Origin: Campylobacterales bacterium
GTDB lineage: Bacteria > Campylobacterota > Campylobacteria > Campylobacterales > QNZT01
Assembly: GCA_027055005.1 (NCBI GenBank)
Contig: JALUNR010000240.1
Location: 1-5,401 of the forward strand
Direction of reading: 5' to 3'
DNA: 5,401 bases
The position numbers and the translations under genes are program-made. This document shows, in pieces, positions 1 through 5,401 of the stretch; within the stretch, counting starts at the first letter, position 1; each line of letters opens with the position of its first letter. The notes under the pieces are model-generated. The model had not been told where the DNA came from. It did not search any database and saw nothing but the letters and a program-made list of their open reading frames with translations.

Positions 1-144
1 ACGTTTAAATACTTTAACCAATCCATCAAGCACACCACGATTATATTCAATCTTAGCAAGTACATCTTTTAACAATTCAAAATTATAAGGAAATTCAGGA
101 TACCTCTCATCCTGCCAAACCCATTTTGCTATATTTTTACCCAT
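1..144 (-). CDS. Fic family protein, N-terminal fragment (DUF4172-like), cut by window edge
   Basis: Only the first 48 codons are present; the frame is open to the window edge. Residues 8-11 read W-V-W-Q, followed by Y-P-E-F-P-Y and, at residues 37-41, G-V-L-D-G. This W-x-W-Q ... P-x-F ... G-x-L-x-G pattern is typical of the DUF4172 domain at the start of many Fic proteins, which use a downstream HPFxxGNGR domain to AMPylate or otherwise modify target proteins. The catalytic domain is outside the window, so activity cannot be judged. I chose the ATG at 144 because GGTGG (154-150) lies 5 nt upstream and the W-x-W-Q motif then falls where family members have it. An in-frame ATG at 156 is possible but has no Shine-Dalgarno. 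It lies on the same strand as the operon at 593-5401 but about 450 nt downstream, with its own probable promoter. Family assignment is by recognition of a short N-terminus only. Confidence 0.72.
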   Translation of the reverse strand, partial: MGKNIAKWVWQDERYPEFPYNFELLKDVLAKIEYNRGVLDGLVKVFKR

Positions 145-155
145 ACAAACCACCA

Positions 156-188
156 TATGATACAATTAATTTAACTAATTGTATCATA
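156..188. repeat. Perfect 13-bp inverted repeat, likely operator upstream of fic
   Basis: The arm tatgatacaatta (156-168) is the exact reverse complement of taattgtatcata (176-188), with a 7-nt spacer (169-175). The inner edge is 11 nt from the preferred fic start and the structure covers the predicted -10 and transcription start. That placement fits binding by a dimeric repressor. As RNA it would sequester part of the 5' leader, but no T-run follows, so it does not look like a terminator. The regulator is unknown; Fic proteins of this type often carry a C-terminal helix-turn-helix, so autoregulation is possible. Confidence 0.7.
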
Positions 189-207
189 ATATGAGTCATT
201 TAGCCAA
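178..207 (-). promoter_or_regulatory. Probable sigma70-type promoter of the fic gene
   Basis: Read on the minus strand, TTGGCT (207-202) as a -35 element and TACAAT (183-178) as a -10 element are separated by 18 nt. Transcription would start near 171, giving a leader of about 25 nt before the ATG at 144. The -10 lies inside the right arm of the 156-188 palindrome and the -35 inside the 202-218 palindrome, so both elements are embedded in symmetric DNA. In DNA this AT-rich, chance matches are common, so the call rests mainly on its position. Confidence 0.35.
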
Positions 208-224
208 TTGAATTGGCTCATATT
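188..224. repeat. Interrupted inverted repeat with an 8-bp perfect palindromic core
   Basis: The core agccaatt-g-aattggct (202-218) is perfectly symmetric around one base. The flanks aatatga (188-194) and tcatatt (218-224) are also complementary, so a longer stem can form if about 7 unpaired bases on the left side bulge out. It abuts the 156-188 palindrome and overlaps the next one by four bases. It may be a second protein-binding site around the predicted -35, or a cruciform or RNA hairpin. Confidence 0.55.
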
Positions 225-238
225 GTTAAGAAACAATA
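221..238. repeat. Perfect 7-bp inverted repeat with AAGA loop
   Basis: The arm tattgtt (221-227) is the exact reverse complement of aacaata (232-238), with loop aaga. It is the third adjacent inverted repeat upstream of the fic fragment. A 7-bp AT-rich stem alone could occur by chance; its placement in a run of three is what makes it notable. There is no T-run suitable for an intrinsic terminator on the minus strand. Confidence 0.4.
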
Positions 239-347
239 AATTATCGGTAATTTAGAGTAGCAGTTTGGCATAGATTTAATACGATGAATACTTTAACTAA
301 ACTCGCTATCTTGAATGGCAATGCTAATAAGCTAAAAGTTTACCATA

Positions 348-378
348 GCTGTCATCCTAAGCGAATGTGATGGATCTA
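348..378. repeat. Degenerate copy of a dispersed intergenic repeat (GTCATCCT...GGATCT type)
   Basis: The stretch gtcatcctaagcg (351-363) followed by gtgatggatct (367-377) closely resembles the intergenic repeat motif GTCATCCTGAGCG...GAAGGATCT that recurs in many unrelated bacterial genomes. Short complementary ends (atcc at 354-357, ggat at 372-375) give it partial dyad symmetry, as in REP-like elements. Only one copy is seen here, so repetition cannot be shown within the window; the call rests on recognising the motif. Confidence 0.4.
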
Positions 379-398
379 ACTCAAAAGCCGTGATAGAC

Positions 399-410
399 TC
401 TTAGCTAAGA
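399..410. repeat. Perfect 12-bp palindrome without spacer
   Basis: tcttagctaaga is identical to its reverse complement. It lies about 20 nt beyond the dispersed-repeat-like motif at 348-378 and could be part of the same element or a protein-binding site. Its function is unknown, and a single palindrome of this length can occur by chance. Confidence 0.35.
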
Positions 411-592
411 ATATATTATATTTTCCTTCTTAAAGAACATATGTATTAATTGCTATTTTTAGCATTCATTTTATAAGTGGAGAATAAAAAAGTATCACAA
501 TCATTCTTCAATCCTCTCCTTTTCAAATCAATCAAGAGTAGAAAGTCAACGCCAGATAATCTTATCTTACAAGAGTTCACATTAATATATTT

Positions 593-1819
593 TTAATCAG
601 TACAATTACACGGTAAACTGTCCTCTTCTTTATCTACAGTTTTATTTTTTATAATTTCGTATGATAAGTTTCGTCCAACACCAAAAAAATTGATAAAAGG
701 GTGCTCTGATGTTGTAATATCTCGCTCTTCGGCTTTTAAATCTCTTTGATATTTCCTCTCTATTCTAATCCACCATTCTATATTTTCTGGAGTTAATTCT
801 TCAGTATTTGATTCAATACTAGCCAACTTAGATGCACCTTTCATGAAACAGTAAACACAATTGCCAAGACTTCCATCATATGGTAAGTCCAAATCCCACT
901 CTTGACTATCCCAAAAATCTTTTACGTCTTTTTGAGTAATACCATACTCAACCATTGGAGCATAGATATGTTCTTGTTTTTCACGAAGATATGCAGCTCT
1001 AATTTCATTATTATAATCTTCATTAATCCTTTTTTTCATTTTCTCTAATCTTAAAGGTTCATCAGCCCTAAACCCAATAAAACTGCAATATTCTATTTTG
1101 CCATCTTTTAGGAATATCGGACTATTTTTAATGTCAATTGAAGTATAATCTCTAAAATCTTGTTCCGGTCTAAAAAAAGGTCTTTGAAGACAATATTCTT
1201 TTTTATCTAAATATATATCTATAGGTACTTTTCCACCATTTTTTATATGTTTATCATACAATAGTTCCTTATCTATTCTACTTTCTGTACAATAATGTCC
1301 CAACCTTGCTAAAGGAATGTTAAACTCTTTAAATGCAAACCAATCATTTAAAAAATTGACTGTAGTATCCATTTTCATTTTTTTTGTACAAGTTCTCCCA
1401 CTCACTACACTCGGAAGATATCCTTGCCATGAAATTAACTCTTCAAAAACTTCACCTTTTGAATGGTAGCCATTGGAATTATCTTTTGAATAAGGTTCAT
1501 CATTAACTAAACGATAGGTAGGAAATCTATCATAAATACCATTTTTAGAGCTTTCATAAGTTTGAAACTCTGTCAAGAAAAAAGGTATATTGTACTCTTT
1601 CTCACATCTTCTTTTACACTCAATTACAAACTCATATGTTTTATGATGTTCGGCAGAAGTATTGTTAAAGATAATAACATCACCCCTATCAGCACTAAGT
1701 ATTCCCTTTTTTAATAAAGTAAACAATAAGGCTCCACTAGACCTACCACCTGAAAATTTTACAATATGTGGTAGTCGTTTATGGTATTCTTCTACATAAT
1801 ATGGTTCAATTCTATTCAT
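593..1819 (-). CDS. PAPS reductase superfamily (PP-loop) protein, 408 aa
   Basis: This is a PP-loop nucleotide-binding enzyme related to phosphoadenosine phosphosulfate reductases, DndC-like and phage-encoded PAPS-reductase-like proteins. Visible motifs in order are: the PP-loop S-G-G-R-S-S-G at 23-29; a substrate-loop-like G-R-T-C-T-K-K-M-K at 141-149; I-G-F-R-A-D-E-P-L-R at 248-257, typical of the phage/defence branch; and a C-x2-C pair at 321/324 in a G-N-C-V-Y-C-F context. With Cys144, and perhaps Cys404 or Cys406 in the C-terminal P-C-N-C tail, these could bind an Fe-S cluster. The C-terminal E-C-G-[LI]-H signature of true assimilatory reductases is absent, and 408 aa is longer than the usual 210-270 aa of CysH, so sulfate assimilation is unlikely. 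It is the last gene of the operon, its ATG overlapping the previous TGA (ATGA). No good Shine-Dalgarno is visible, so it probably depends on coupled translation. A role in DNA or nucleotide modification, or in defence, is inferred; the substrate is unknown. Confidence 0.85.
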   Translation of the reverse strand: MNRIEPYYVEEYHKRLPHIVKFSGGRSSGALLFTLLKKGILSADRGDVIIFNNTSAEHHKTYEFVIECKRRCEKEYNIPFFLTEFQTYESSKNGIYDRFPTYRLVNDEPYSKDNSNGYHSKGEVFEELISWQGYLPSVVSGRTCTKKMKMDTTVNFLNDWFAFKEFNIPLARLGHYCTESRIDKELLYDKHIKNGGKVPIDIYLDKKEYCLQRPFFRPEQDFRDYTSIDIKNSPIFLKDGKIEYCSFIGFRADEPLRLEKMKKRINEDYNNEIRAAYLREKQEHIYAPMVEYGITQKDVKDFWDSQEWDLDLPYDGSLGNCVYCFMKGASKLASIESNTEELTPENIEWWIRIERKYQRDLKAEERDITTSEHPFINFFGVGRNLSYEIIKNKTVDKEEDSLPCNCTD

Positions 1820-2643
1820 GCTACTAAACTTTCTATAATTTTTTTATTTTCTTTTGGACTCAAACTACCCATCGAACGCCATGCTGATTCTATGCCTATG
1901 TTTGAAATTATCTCCCTAAATTCCTTCGTTTTTGTAATAGATTTTTCAAATACATATAAAAAGAAACCGTCTCTAATATTTTTATCTGATATTACTGTTA
2001 ATTTTCCACTCATTCTCATCACTAATTCATTATAGTTTGTGGGATTATTATTAAAATAGTTATATATTTCTTCTTCCAAAATTCCAGTTTTTCTATGTAT
2101 CTCTTTTGCTAAATGTATTCTCCACCAAGCAATAGAAAATGGTATATCCTGATATACTGCTTTTGGTCCTCTTTCCTGAATATGACCAAACATATGTCTT
2201 AGTATCGCTCTACAAACATCAAACAATTTCTTATTATCTCCATCTTTAGCTAACCTTAAAGCTTCAATAATATTACTCCTACCATTTTTACTATTTTCCA
2301 AATAAGCTAAAAAGTATGGTTCTATCAACTCATTTTCTATAAGCTGATAATTAACAGATAGCCACTTAATAGGTTTTGTAGCATCTATTGGACTAAAGCC
2401 CTGTCTTTCTAAAGTATCCCAAAGAATTGGATAGTGATACTTTGGATGTAATTGCTGAAATTCATCTTCATTCAATTTCTCTTTAAAACCAGAAAAATCT
2501 ATTACTGACTTAAGTTCATCAGAATCAAAATATTCACCTAAATATCCTAAAAATGCTTCTTTTGATAAGGCAGCATTTAAAAGTTTGATTGACTCTTCTT
2601 CATTCTTTGTTATTTTTTTTAATTTTCTTAAAGCATCATTCAT
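1816..2643 (-). CDS. Conserved-looking helical protein with WWR motif, unknown function, 275 aa
   Basis: I do not firmly recognise this protein. It looks soluble, with no signal peptide or membrane segment, and mostly helical. The most conserved-looking stretch is residues 144-182: C-R-A-I-L-R-H-M-F-G, then Q-E-R-G-P-K-A-V-Y-Q-D, then I-A-W-W-R-I-H-L-A-K-E. This arrangement (arginine-rich helix, RG turn, aspartate, WWR helix) reminds me of DUF6339-type proteins, but I hold that comparison weakly. The N-terminus (about 1-30) is a Lys/Glu-rich helix and the C-terminal third resembles a small helical bundle. The start at 2643 is supported by AGGAG (2654-2650) 6 nt upstream. The gene overlaps the preceding one by 8 nt and the following one by 4 nt, so it should be co-translated with the ATPase and the PP-loop enzyme. 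It may be a DNA-binding or assembly subunit; that is inference. Confidence 0.8.
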   Translation of the reverse strand: MNDALRKLKKITKNEEESIKLLNAALSKEAFLGYLGEYFDSDELKSVIDFSGFKEKLNEDEFQQLHPKYHYPILWDTLERQGFSPIDATKPIKWLSVNYQLIENELIEPYFLAYLENSKNGRSNIIEALRLAKDGDNKKLFDVCRAILRHMFGHIQERGPKAVYQDIPFSIAWWRIHLAKEIHRKTGILEEEIYNYFNNNPTNYNELVMRMSGKLTVISDKNIRDGFFLYVFEKSITKTKEFREIISNIGIESAWRSMGSLSPKENKKIIESLVA

Positions 2644-3478
2644 CTTCTTCTCCTACTGGGAGGATATGAGGGAGAAAGTAACATGCAACCCTATTTGGGT
2701 CAAACTCATCTCCATCTTCCCAAGTTTTGAATCCTTTTCTCTCCAACTCATGTTTTATACCCTTGAAATTTGTGTAGCTTTCAAAATCTCCACTTCTAAA
2801 TTCTTTTTCTAGTTGCATAAATCCAACACATAGAATGTGTGTTACAATACTTCTTCTATGGGCATTACTGTCAGAGGCTCTTTGTAAAGCATCAAATAAT
2901 TTTGGTTCCATTTTGGCAATAAATCTTCCACCTTCTTCCGAAGAAAGTGTTACATCAAAACTGTAAATATTCTCTTCTTCTTTTGCTTTTTGTATAGTTA
3001 ATAAATCACTAGCGGTACTTTCCAACTCTCTCCAACCATCTCTAGCAATAATCGAACCTTTTAATAATTTAATTGTAACTCCATCCCAAAAATCATCTAA
3101 GCCCATACTACCAGCATCTAAAGTAATCTCTCTATCTTCACCAGTATAGACCACTCCACAAAAGAAGCTTTGTGTTTCAAATGTAGTCTGTAAAGTAATT
3201 CTCTGTTTTACATGTAGTGGGTTACTATTAATTTTCTCTACTTCATCCAATGTTTCTCTATACATAGCTGATTTTAATACAACCGTAGTAAAGAATTTTG
3301 CTTCATCAGCTTCAACTAATTGGGTGATTAAATTGTCTCCTGTAAGCTTATGCTCTAATACAATATAATCTTTTTTCTCAGCATCTAATTGTGAAACACA
3401 ATAATTCGACTCATCCACATAATCATACCTGTCATTTTCCAAAACAGGAAATGAGTATGAATTTGTTAGTGAACTCAT
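2636..3478 (-). CDS. Acidic protein of unknown family, 280 aa, ATPase partner candidate
   Basis: No family is recognised. The N-terminus has a compact motif S-F-P-V-L-E-N-D (9-16) followed by more acidic and aromatic residues. Residues 85-140 alternate in a way that suggests beta-strands (V-K-Q-R-I-T-L-Q, then C-G-V-V-Y, then D-G-V-T-I-K-L-L). The region from about 150 to 230 is more helical (R-E-L-E-S-T-A-S-D-L-L; P-K-L-F-D-A-L-Q-R-A; I-V-T-H-I-L-C-V-G-F-M-Q-L). The C-terminus is acidic (G-E-E-D-E). There is no signal peptide, membrane segment or obvious catalytic motif. The start at 3478 overlaps the ATPase stop (ATGA) and has AAGGA 6 nt upstream. Lying directly after the GHKL ATPase gene, with an acidic character that contrasts with that protein's basic linker, it may bind the ATPase. 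That is inference from order and charge only. Confidence 0.78.
   Translation of the reverse strand: MSSLTNSYSFPVLENDRYDYVDESNYCVSQLDAEKKDYIVLEHKLTGDNLITQLVEADEAKFFTTVVLKSAMYRETLDEVEKINSNPLHVKQRITLQTTFETQSFFCGVVYTGEDREITLDAGSMGLDDFWDGVTIKLLKGSIIARDGWRELESTASDLLTIQKAKEEENIYSFDVTLSSEEGGRFIAKMEPKLFDALQRASDSNAHRRSIVTHILCVGFMQLEKEFRSGDFESYTNFKGIKHELERKGFKTWEDGDEFDPNRVACYFLPHILPVGEEDE
2650..2654 (-). promoter_or_regulatory. Ribosome binding site of the 275-aa gene
   Basis: AGGAG lies 6 nt upstream of the ATG at 2643, inside the last codons of the upstream gene. It fixes this start and the 8-nt overlap. Confidence 0.7.
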
Positions 3479-5334
3479 TTGCTATCCTTTTTTAATGCAC
3501 TATTTGAAAATTCGTAATCTACAGAGTAATTCCCTTTAATATTTGTCTCATAATCTATTTTCAAATCTAAAGCTTCTCCCCTATCTACTTTACCAATATC
3601 TATAGTATCATTATCAATAATTTGGCACTTTTTGCCATTACAAACTGCATTCTTAATAAGAAGCCTATCAGACATAGTATAGGTATCACAAGTTGGGTCT
3701 GTTCCATCGTCCAACCGTAACGAGAGCAATAGATTGGTCGCCCTTTTATCAACTACAAATCGAATGTATGCTTCCTTTTTCTGAGGGTCATGTCTTTTCC
3801 CTATTTTGCCAACACCATCAAAAGGATTACCAATTCTTCGTTTATCTTTACTTTTATCCTTTTTTCCTTTGCCATCTTCTGCTTTACCCTCTATACTATC
3901 AATAGCTCTTTTTGGAACCTTTGTCTTTTTTAATTTATTAGATTTTCTTTCACTTCTTCTTTTCACTCTAGCATCACCTATCATATTAATAGATAACTCA
4001 GGAATTGATACATCAAAAGATTCACTATCATTCTTTACAATTATATTGCTTAGAAAATCTTTTATATCTTGTAGTGCTTCTTGAAGGCGTTTTCTCTTTT
4101 CTTTACCTATTTTATTATTTGGAAATCGATTCAAGCGTAAATCTCTATGCAAATTCCCCTCTGCACCTTTTATCAATTGTGATAAATGAGTGTCTCTATT
4201 TGGCAAAATTAAAGCACTAAAAGGCTTATTGCTACTAAATGAACCTCTATTTAATGGTGAAGGAATAGAATCATTAATCCACATACCATTTCTACAAAGA
4301 GCCAATTTAGTGCTAGAATCCGATTCTAAATAATATACAGTAACTTCACCTTCTTTAGTTTCAATTACTTGATGATGTCCTTTATAAAGCAAATTATAAA
4401 ATCTTTCTGCTACTTGAAATTGTGGTTCACTCTTCTCTTGCTTTGTATCAAAAAATATCTTTTCTAGGTTTTCTTGATTTATGAAAATTGATTTATCATC
4501 CCAAATAATATCAACCTTTAAAAGCCCCTGAGAGATTGCTACAAAGAAGTTTCTAGCTACTGAGCTAGACATAAGGTTTATTATAGACTCTCTATCAATA
4601 TTATCTTTACCAAAAAAGTTAAATCCAACTATAGCTACTATAGCTCCAGAATCTCGAATTTTATCTAATTCACTAGAGATAATTCCAGGTATTACTTCTC
4701 CTTTCAAAAAGATATCATTCTCTTCAATAATAGGTTCATCTTTTATTCTTAAAAAACCTGCTCCGTTTCTCAGTGTTCCATTATCTCTATGCGTTCTTAA
4801 AAGAGCTTGTCCTGAGCATATAGTTTCTCCATCACTAGATTTACCACCATAAAGAACATATCTTAAATTGGATATATTAAATGCAGAAAAATGTCCATTT
4901 CCATATGAACCACCAGAATTAACTGGATCACTTTTTACACTAATACCATCACTTAAAATACCAACAAGGGTCTCTTGGTTAAACCCTATTCCGTTATCAA
5001 CAACATACATTATAGATATAGACTCTTGAGACAACTCCTCTTTAATAGCTGATAATATATCCTTTTCTTGCTCTGATAATCTCTCTTTTTCTATGGCGTT
5101 AATAGTATTCTCATACTCTATAATTCCAGGAATATCTGACTTTTGAATCATATCTATAATAAATTTTACTTCTGCTTGTTCTCTCTTGGCATCATCAATT
5201 GCTGAGTCAAATGAATTCTGCAATAATTCCCGAATAACAACAGATGAATCTTTATCATTAGATACGGATATCGAAGCATTTGTTAATCCACTTTGACTGT
5301 CTGTTTTGCTGAATATTAATTTCCCATTATTCAT
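3475..5334 (-). CDS. GHKL/HATPase-fold ATPase, MORC/Hsp90/MutL-like, 619 aa
   Basis: The Bergerat ATP-binding fold is clear. The N-box is R-E-L-L-Q-N-S-F-D-S-A (35-45), with Glu36 as likely catalytic base and Asn40 as magnesium ligand. The ATP-binding D-N-G-I-G-F is at 113-118, and the glycine lid G-G-S-Y-G-N-G-H at 141-148. A strand S-G-A-I-V-A-I-V-G at 229-237 fits the end of the fold. There is no histidine-kinase phosphoacceptor domain, so a MORC/MutL/Hsp90-type ATP-driven clamp is more likely than a sensor kinase. A charged helical insert of about 65 residues separates the N-box from DNGIGF. Residues 240-435 are probably a transducer domain. A very basic linker (456-500, 21 Lys/Arg of 45) follows, then a probable beta-rich C-terminal domain (about 520-612). 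The ATG at 5334 has AAAAGG 8 nt upstream and overlaps the stop of an upstream frame by 8 nt. It is likely the central motor of this operon, and contact with nucleic acid is inferred from the linker. Confidence 0.88.
   Translation of the reverse strand: MNNGKLIFSKTDSQSGLTNASISVSNDKDSSVVIRELLQNSFDSAIDDAKREQAEVKFIIDMIQKSDIPGIIEYENTINAIEKERLSEQEKDILSAIKEELSQESISIMYVVDNGIGFNQETLVGILSDGISVKSDPVNSGGSYGNGHFSAFNISNLRYVLYGGKSSDGETICSGQALLRTHRDNGTLRNGAGFLRIKDEPIIEENDIFLKGEVIPGIISSELDKIRDSGAIVAIVGFNFFGKDNIDRESIINLMSSSVARNFFVAISQGLLKVDIIWDDKSIFINQENLEKIFFDTKQEKSEPQFQVAERFYNLLYKGHHQVIETKEGEVTVYYLESDSSTKLALCRNGMWINDSIPSPLNRGSFSSNKPFSALILPNRDTHLSQLIKGAEGNLHRDLRLNRFPNNKIGKEKRKRLQEALQDIKDFLSNIIVKNDSESFDVSIPELSINMIGDARVKRRSERKSNKLKKTKVPKRAIDSIEGKAEDGKGKKDKSKDKRRIGNPFDGVGKIGKRHDPQKKEAYIRFVVDKRATNLLLSLRLDDGTDPTCDTYTMSDRLLIKNAVCNGKKCQIIDNDTIDIGKVDRGEALDLKIDYETNIKGNYSVDYEFSNSALKKDSK
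3485..3489 (-). promoter_or_regulatory. Ribosome binding site of the 280-aa gene
   Basis: AAGGA lies 6 nt before the ATG at 3478, inside the end of the ATPase gene. Together with the ATGA overlap it supports this start and coupled translation. Confidence 0.65.
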
Positions 5335-5401
5335 TTGATATACCTTTTAATTTCAAAATATCTGTATTCTGTATAAAGTCATTTTCGGATAAATTATATC
5401 T
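5327..5401 (-). CDS. C-terminal end of an unidentified upstream operon gene (partial)
   Basis: One minus-strand frame is open from the window edge through 24 codons to a TAA at 5329-5327; the other two frames contain stops within the same stretch. The translated tail is hydrophilic and ends in K-L-K-G-I-S-N-E. The stop overlaps the ATPase ATG by 8 nt, matching the 4- and 8-nt overlaps at the three other junctions, which is the main argument that this is a real gene end. An open frame of 24 codons could arise by chance in such AT-rich DNA. No family can be assigned from this tail. By analogy with MORC-like restriction-modification loci a DNA methyltransferase or nuclease would be plausible, but nothing visible shows it. 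Confidence 0.55.
   Translation of the reverse strand, partial: RYNLSENDFIQNTDILKLKGISNE
5343..5348 (-). promoter_or_regulatory. Ribosome binding site of the GHKL ATPase gene
   Basis: AAAAGG lies 8 nt before the ATG at 5334. It supports that start and falls within the C-terminal codons of the predicted upstream gene. Confidence 0.55.

Larger units (their letters stand above)
145..592. other. Gene-free interval between the operon and fic
   Basis: No reading frame here has both a credible ribosome binding site and a protein-like translation. The longest start-to-stop frame I noted is 28 codons on the plus strand (284-370), without a Shine-Dalgarno. The interval contains the three inverted repeats at 156-238, a dispersed-repeat-like motif at 348-378, a 12-bp palindrome at 399-410 and a 5-bp hairpin at 451-464. 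I see no GC-rich stem followed by a T-run that would clearly end transcription of the operon stopping at 593, nor any tRNA-like or CRISPR-like structure. Confidence 0.6.

Noticed and set aside
156..238. CRISPR array or tRNA-like structure
   Set aside because: The inverted repeats differ in sequence and are not direct repeats with regular spacers; no cloverleaf could be drawn.
284..370. Plus-strand 28-codon frame in the intergenic region
   Set aside because: It has no ribosome binding site, is very short, and ends inside the dispersed-repeat-like motif. It could be a gene remnant but nothing supports translation.
451..464. Hairpin TGCTA-TTTT-TAGCA as a terminator of the operon
   Set aside because: The 5-bp stem is weak, has no following T-run on the minus strand, and lies about 130 nt beyond the stop codon.
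593..1819. Assimilatory PAPS reductase (CysH) in sulfate assimilation
   Set aside because: The ECG[LI]H signature is missing, the protein is much longer than CysH, and no sulfate-assimilation genes are adjacent.
1781..2035. Plus-strand open frame of 84 codons
   Set aside because: It lies opposite the 275-aa gene and the start of the PP-loop gene, has a low-complexity hydrophobic translation and no Shine-Dalgarno; it is an antisense shadow.
2613..2620. A8 tract (coding strand) near codons 8-11 of the 275-aa gene; similar A7-A8 tracts at 1378-1385 and 1030-1036 in the PP-loop gene
   Set aside because: These were considered as phase-variable or slippage sites, but tracts of 7-8 A are expected in Lys-rich genes at this base composition and all frames are intact.
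2585..2812. Plus-strand open frame of 75 codons
   Set aside because: It is antisense to the junction of two well-supported genes, and its Phe/Ser-rich translation is typical of the complement of Lys/Glu-rich coding sequence.
3693..4220. Three overlapping plus-strand open frames of 70-92 codons
   Set aside because: They are antisense to the Lys/Arg-rich linker and nearby part of the ATPase; the Leu/Phe/Ser-rich, membrane-like translations are artefacts of reverse-complemented basic codons.
3475..5334. Two-component sensor histidine kinase
   Set aside because: The Bergerat fold is at the N-terminus, there is no H-box, sensor or membrane segment, and no response regulator is nearby.

Overview
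The window is AT-rich DNA (roughly 30% GC by eye) from a bacterium. Shine-Dalgarno sites (AAGG, AAGGA, AGGAG) precede most genes. Nothing fixes the taxon; a low-GC Gram-negative such as a Campylobacterota member would fit, but that is a weak guess. All supported genes lie on the minus strand, so transcription runs from high to low coordinates.

Region 593-5401 is one tightly packed operon. In transcription order it holds: the last 24 codons of an unidentified upstream gene (5401-5327), a GHKL/HATPase-fold ATPase of 619 aa (5334-3475), an acidic 280-aa protein of unknown family (3478-2636), a 275-aa mostly helical protein with a WWR motif (2643-1816), and a 408-aa PP-loop protein of the PAPS reductase superfamily (1819-593). 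Every junction overlaps, by 8, 4, 8 and 4 nt in turn, so the genes are probably translationally coupled and their products probably act together. A GHKL ATPase with a very basic linker, two accessory proteins and a PAPS-reductase-like enzyme recalls DNA-modification or anti-phage cassettes (MORC/MutL-like ATPases in restriction-modification loci; DndC and BREX type 4 BrxP as PAPS-reductase-like defence proteins). The exact combination is not one I can assign to a named system. It is the best candidate here for an undescribed system, and its 5' part lies outside the window.

Region 145-592 is about 450 nt without a supportable gene. It holds a run of three adjacent inverted repeats just upstream of the next gene, a probable promoter inside them, and a degenerate copy of a dispersed intergenic repeat.

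Region 1-144 is the first 48 codons of a Fic-family protein with a DUF4172-type N-terminus, cut by the window edge. Its -10 element lies in a 13-bp-arm palindrome, which suggests repression.
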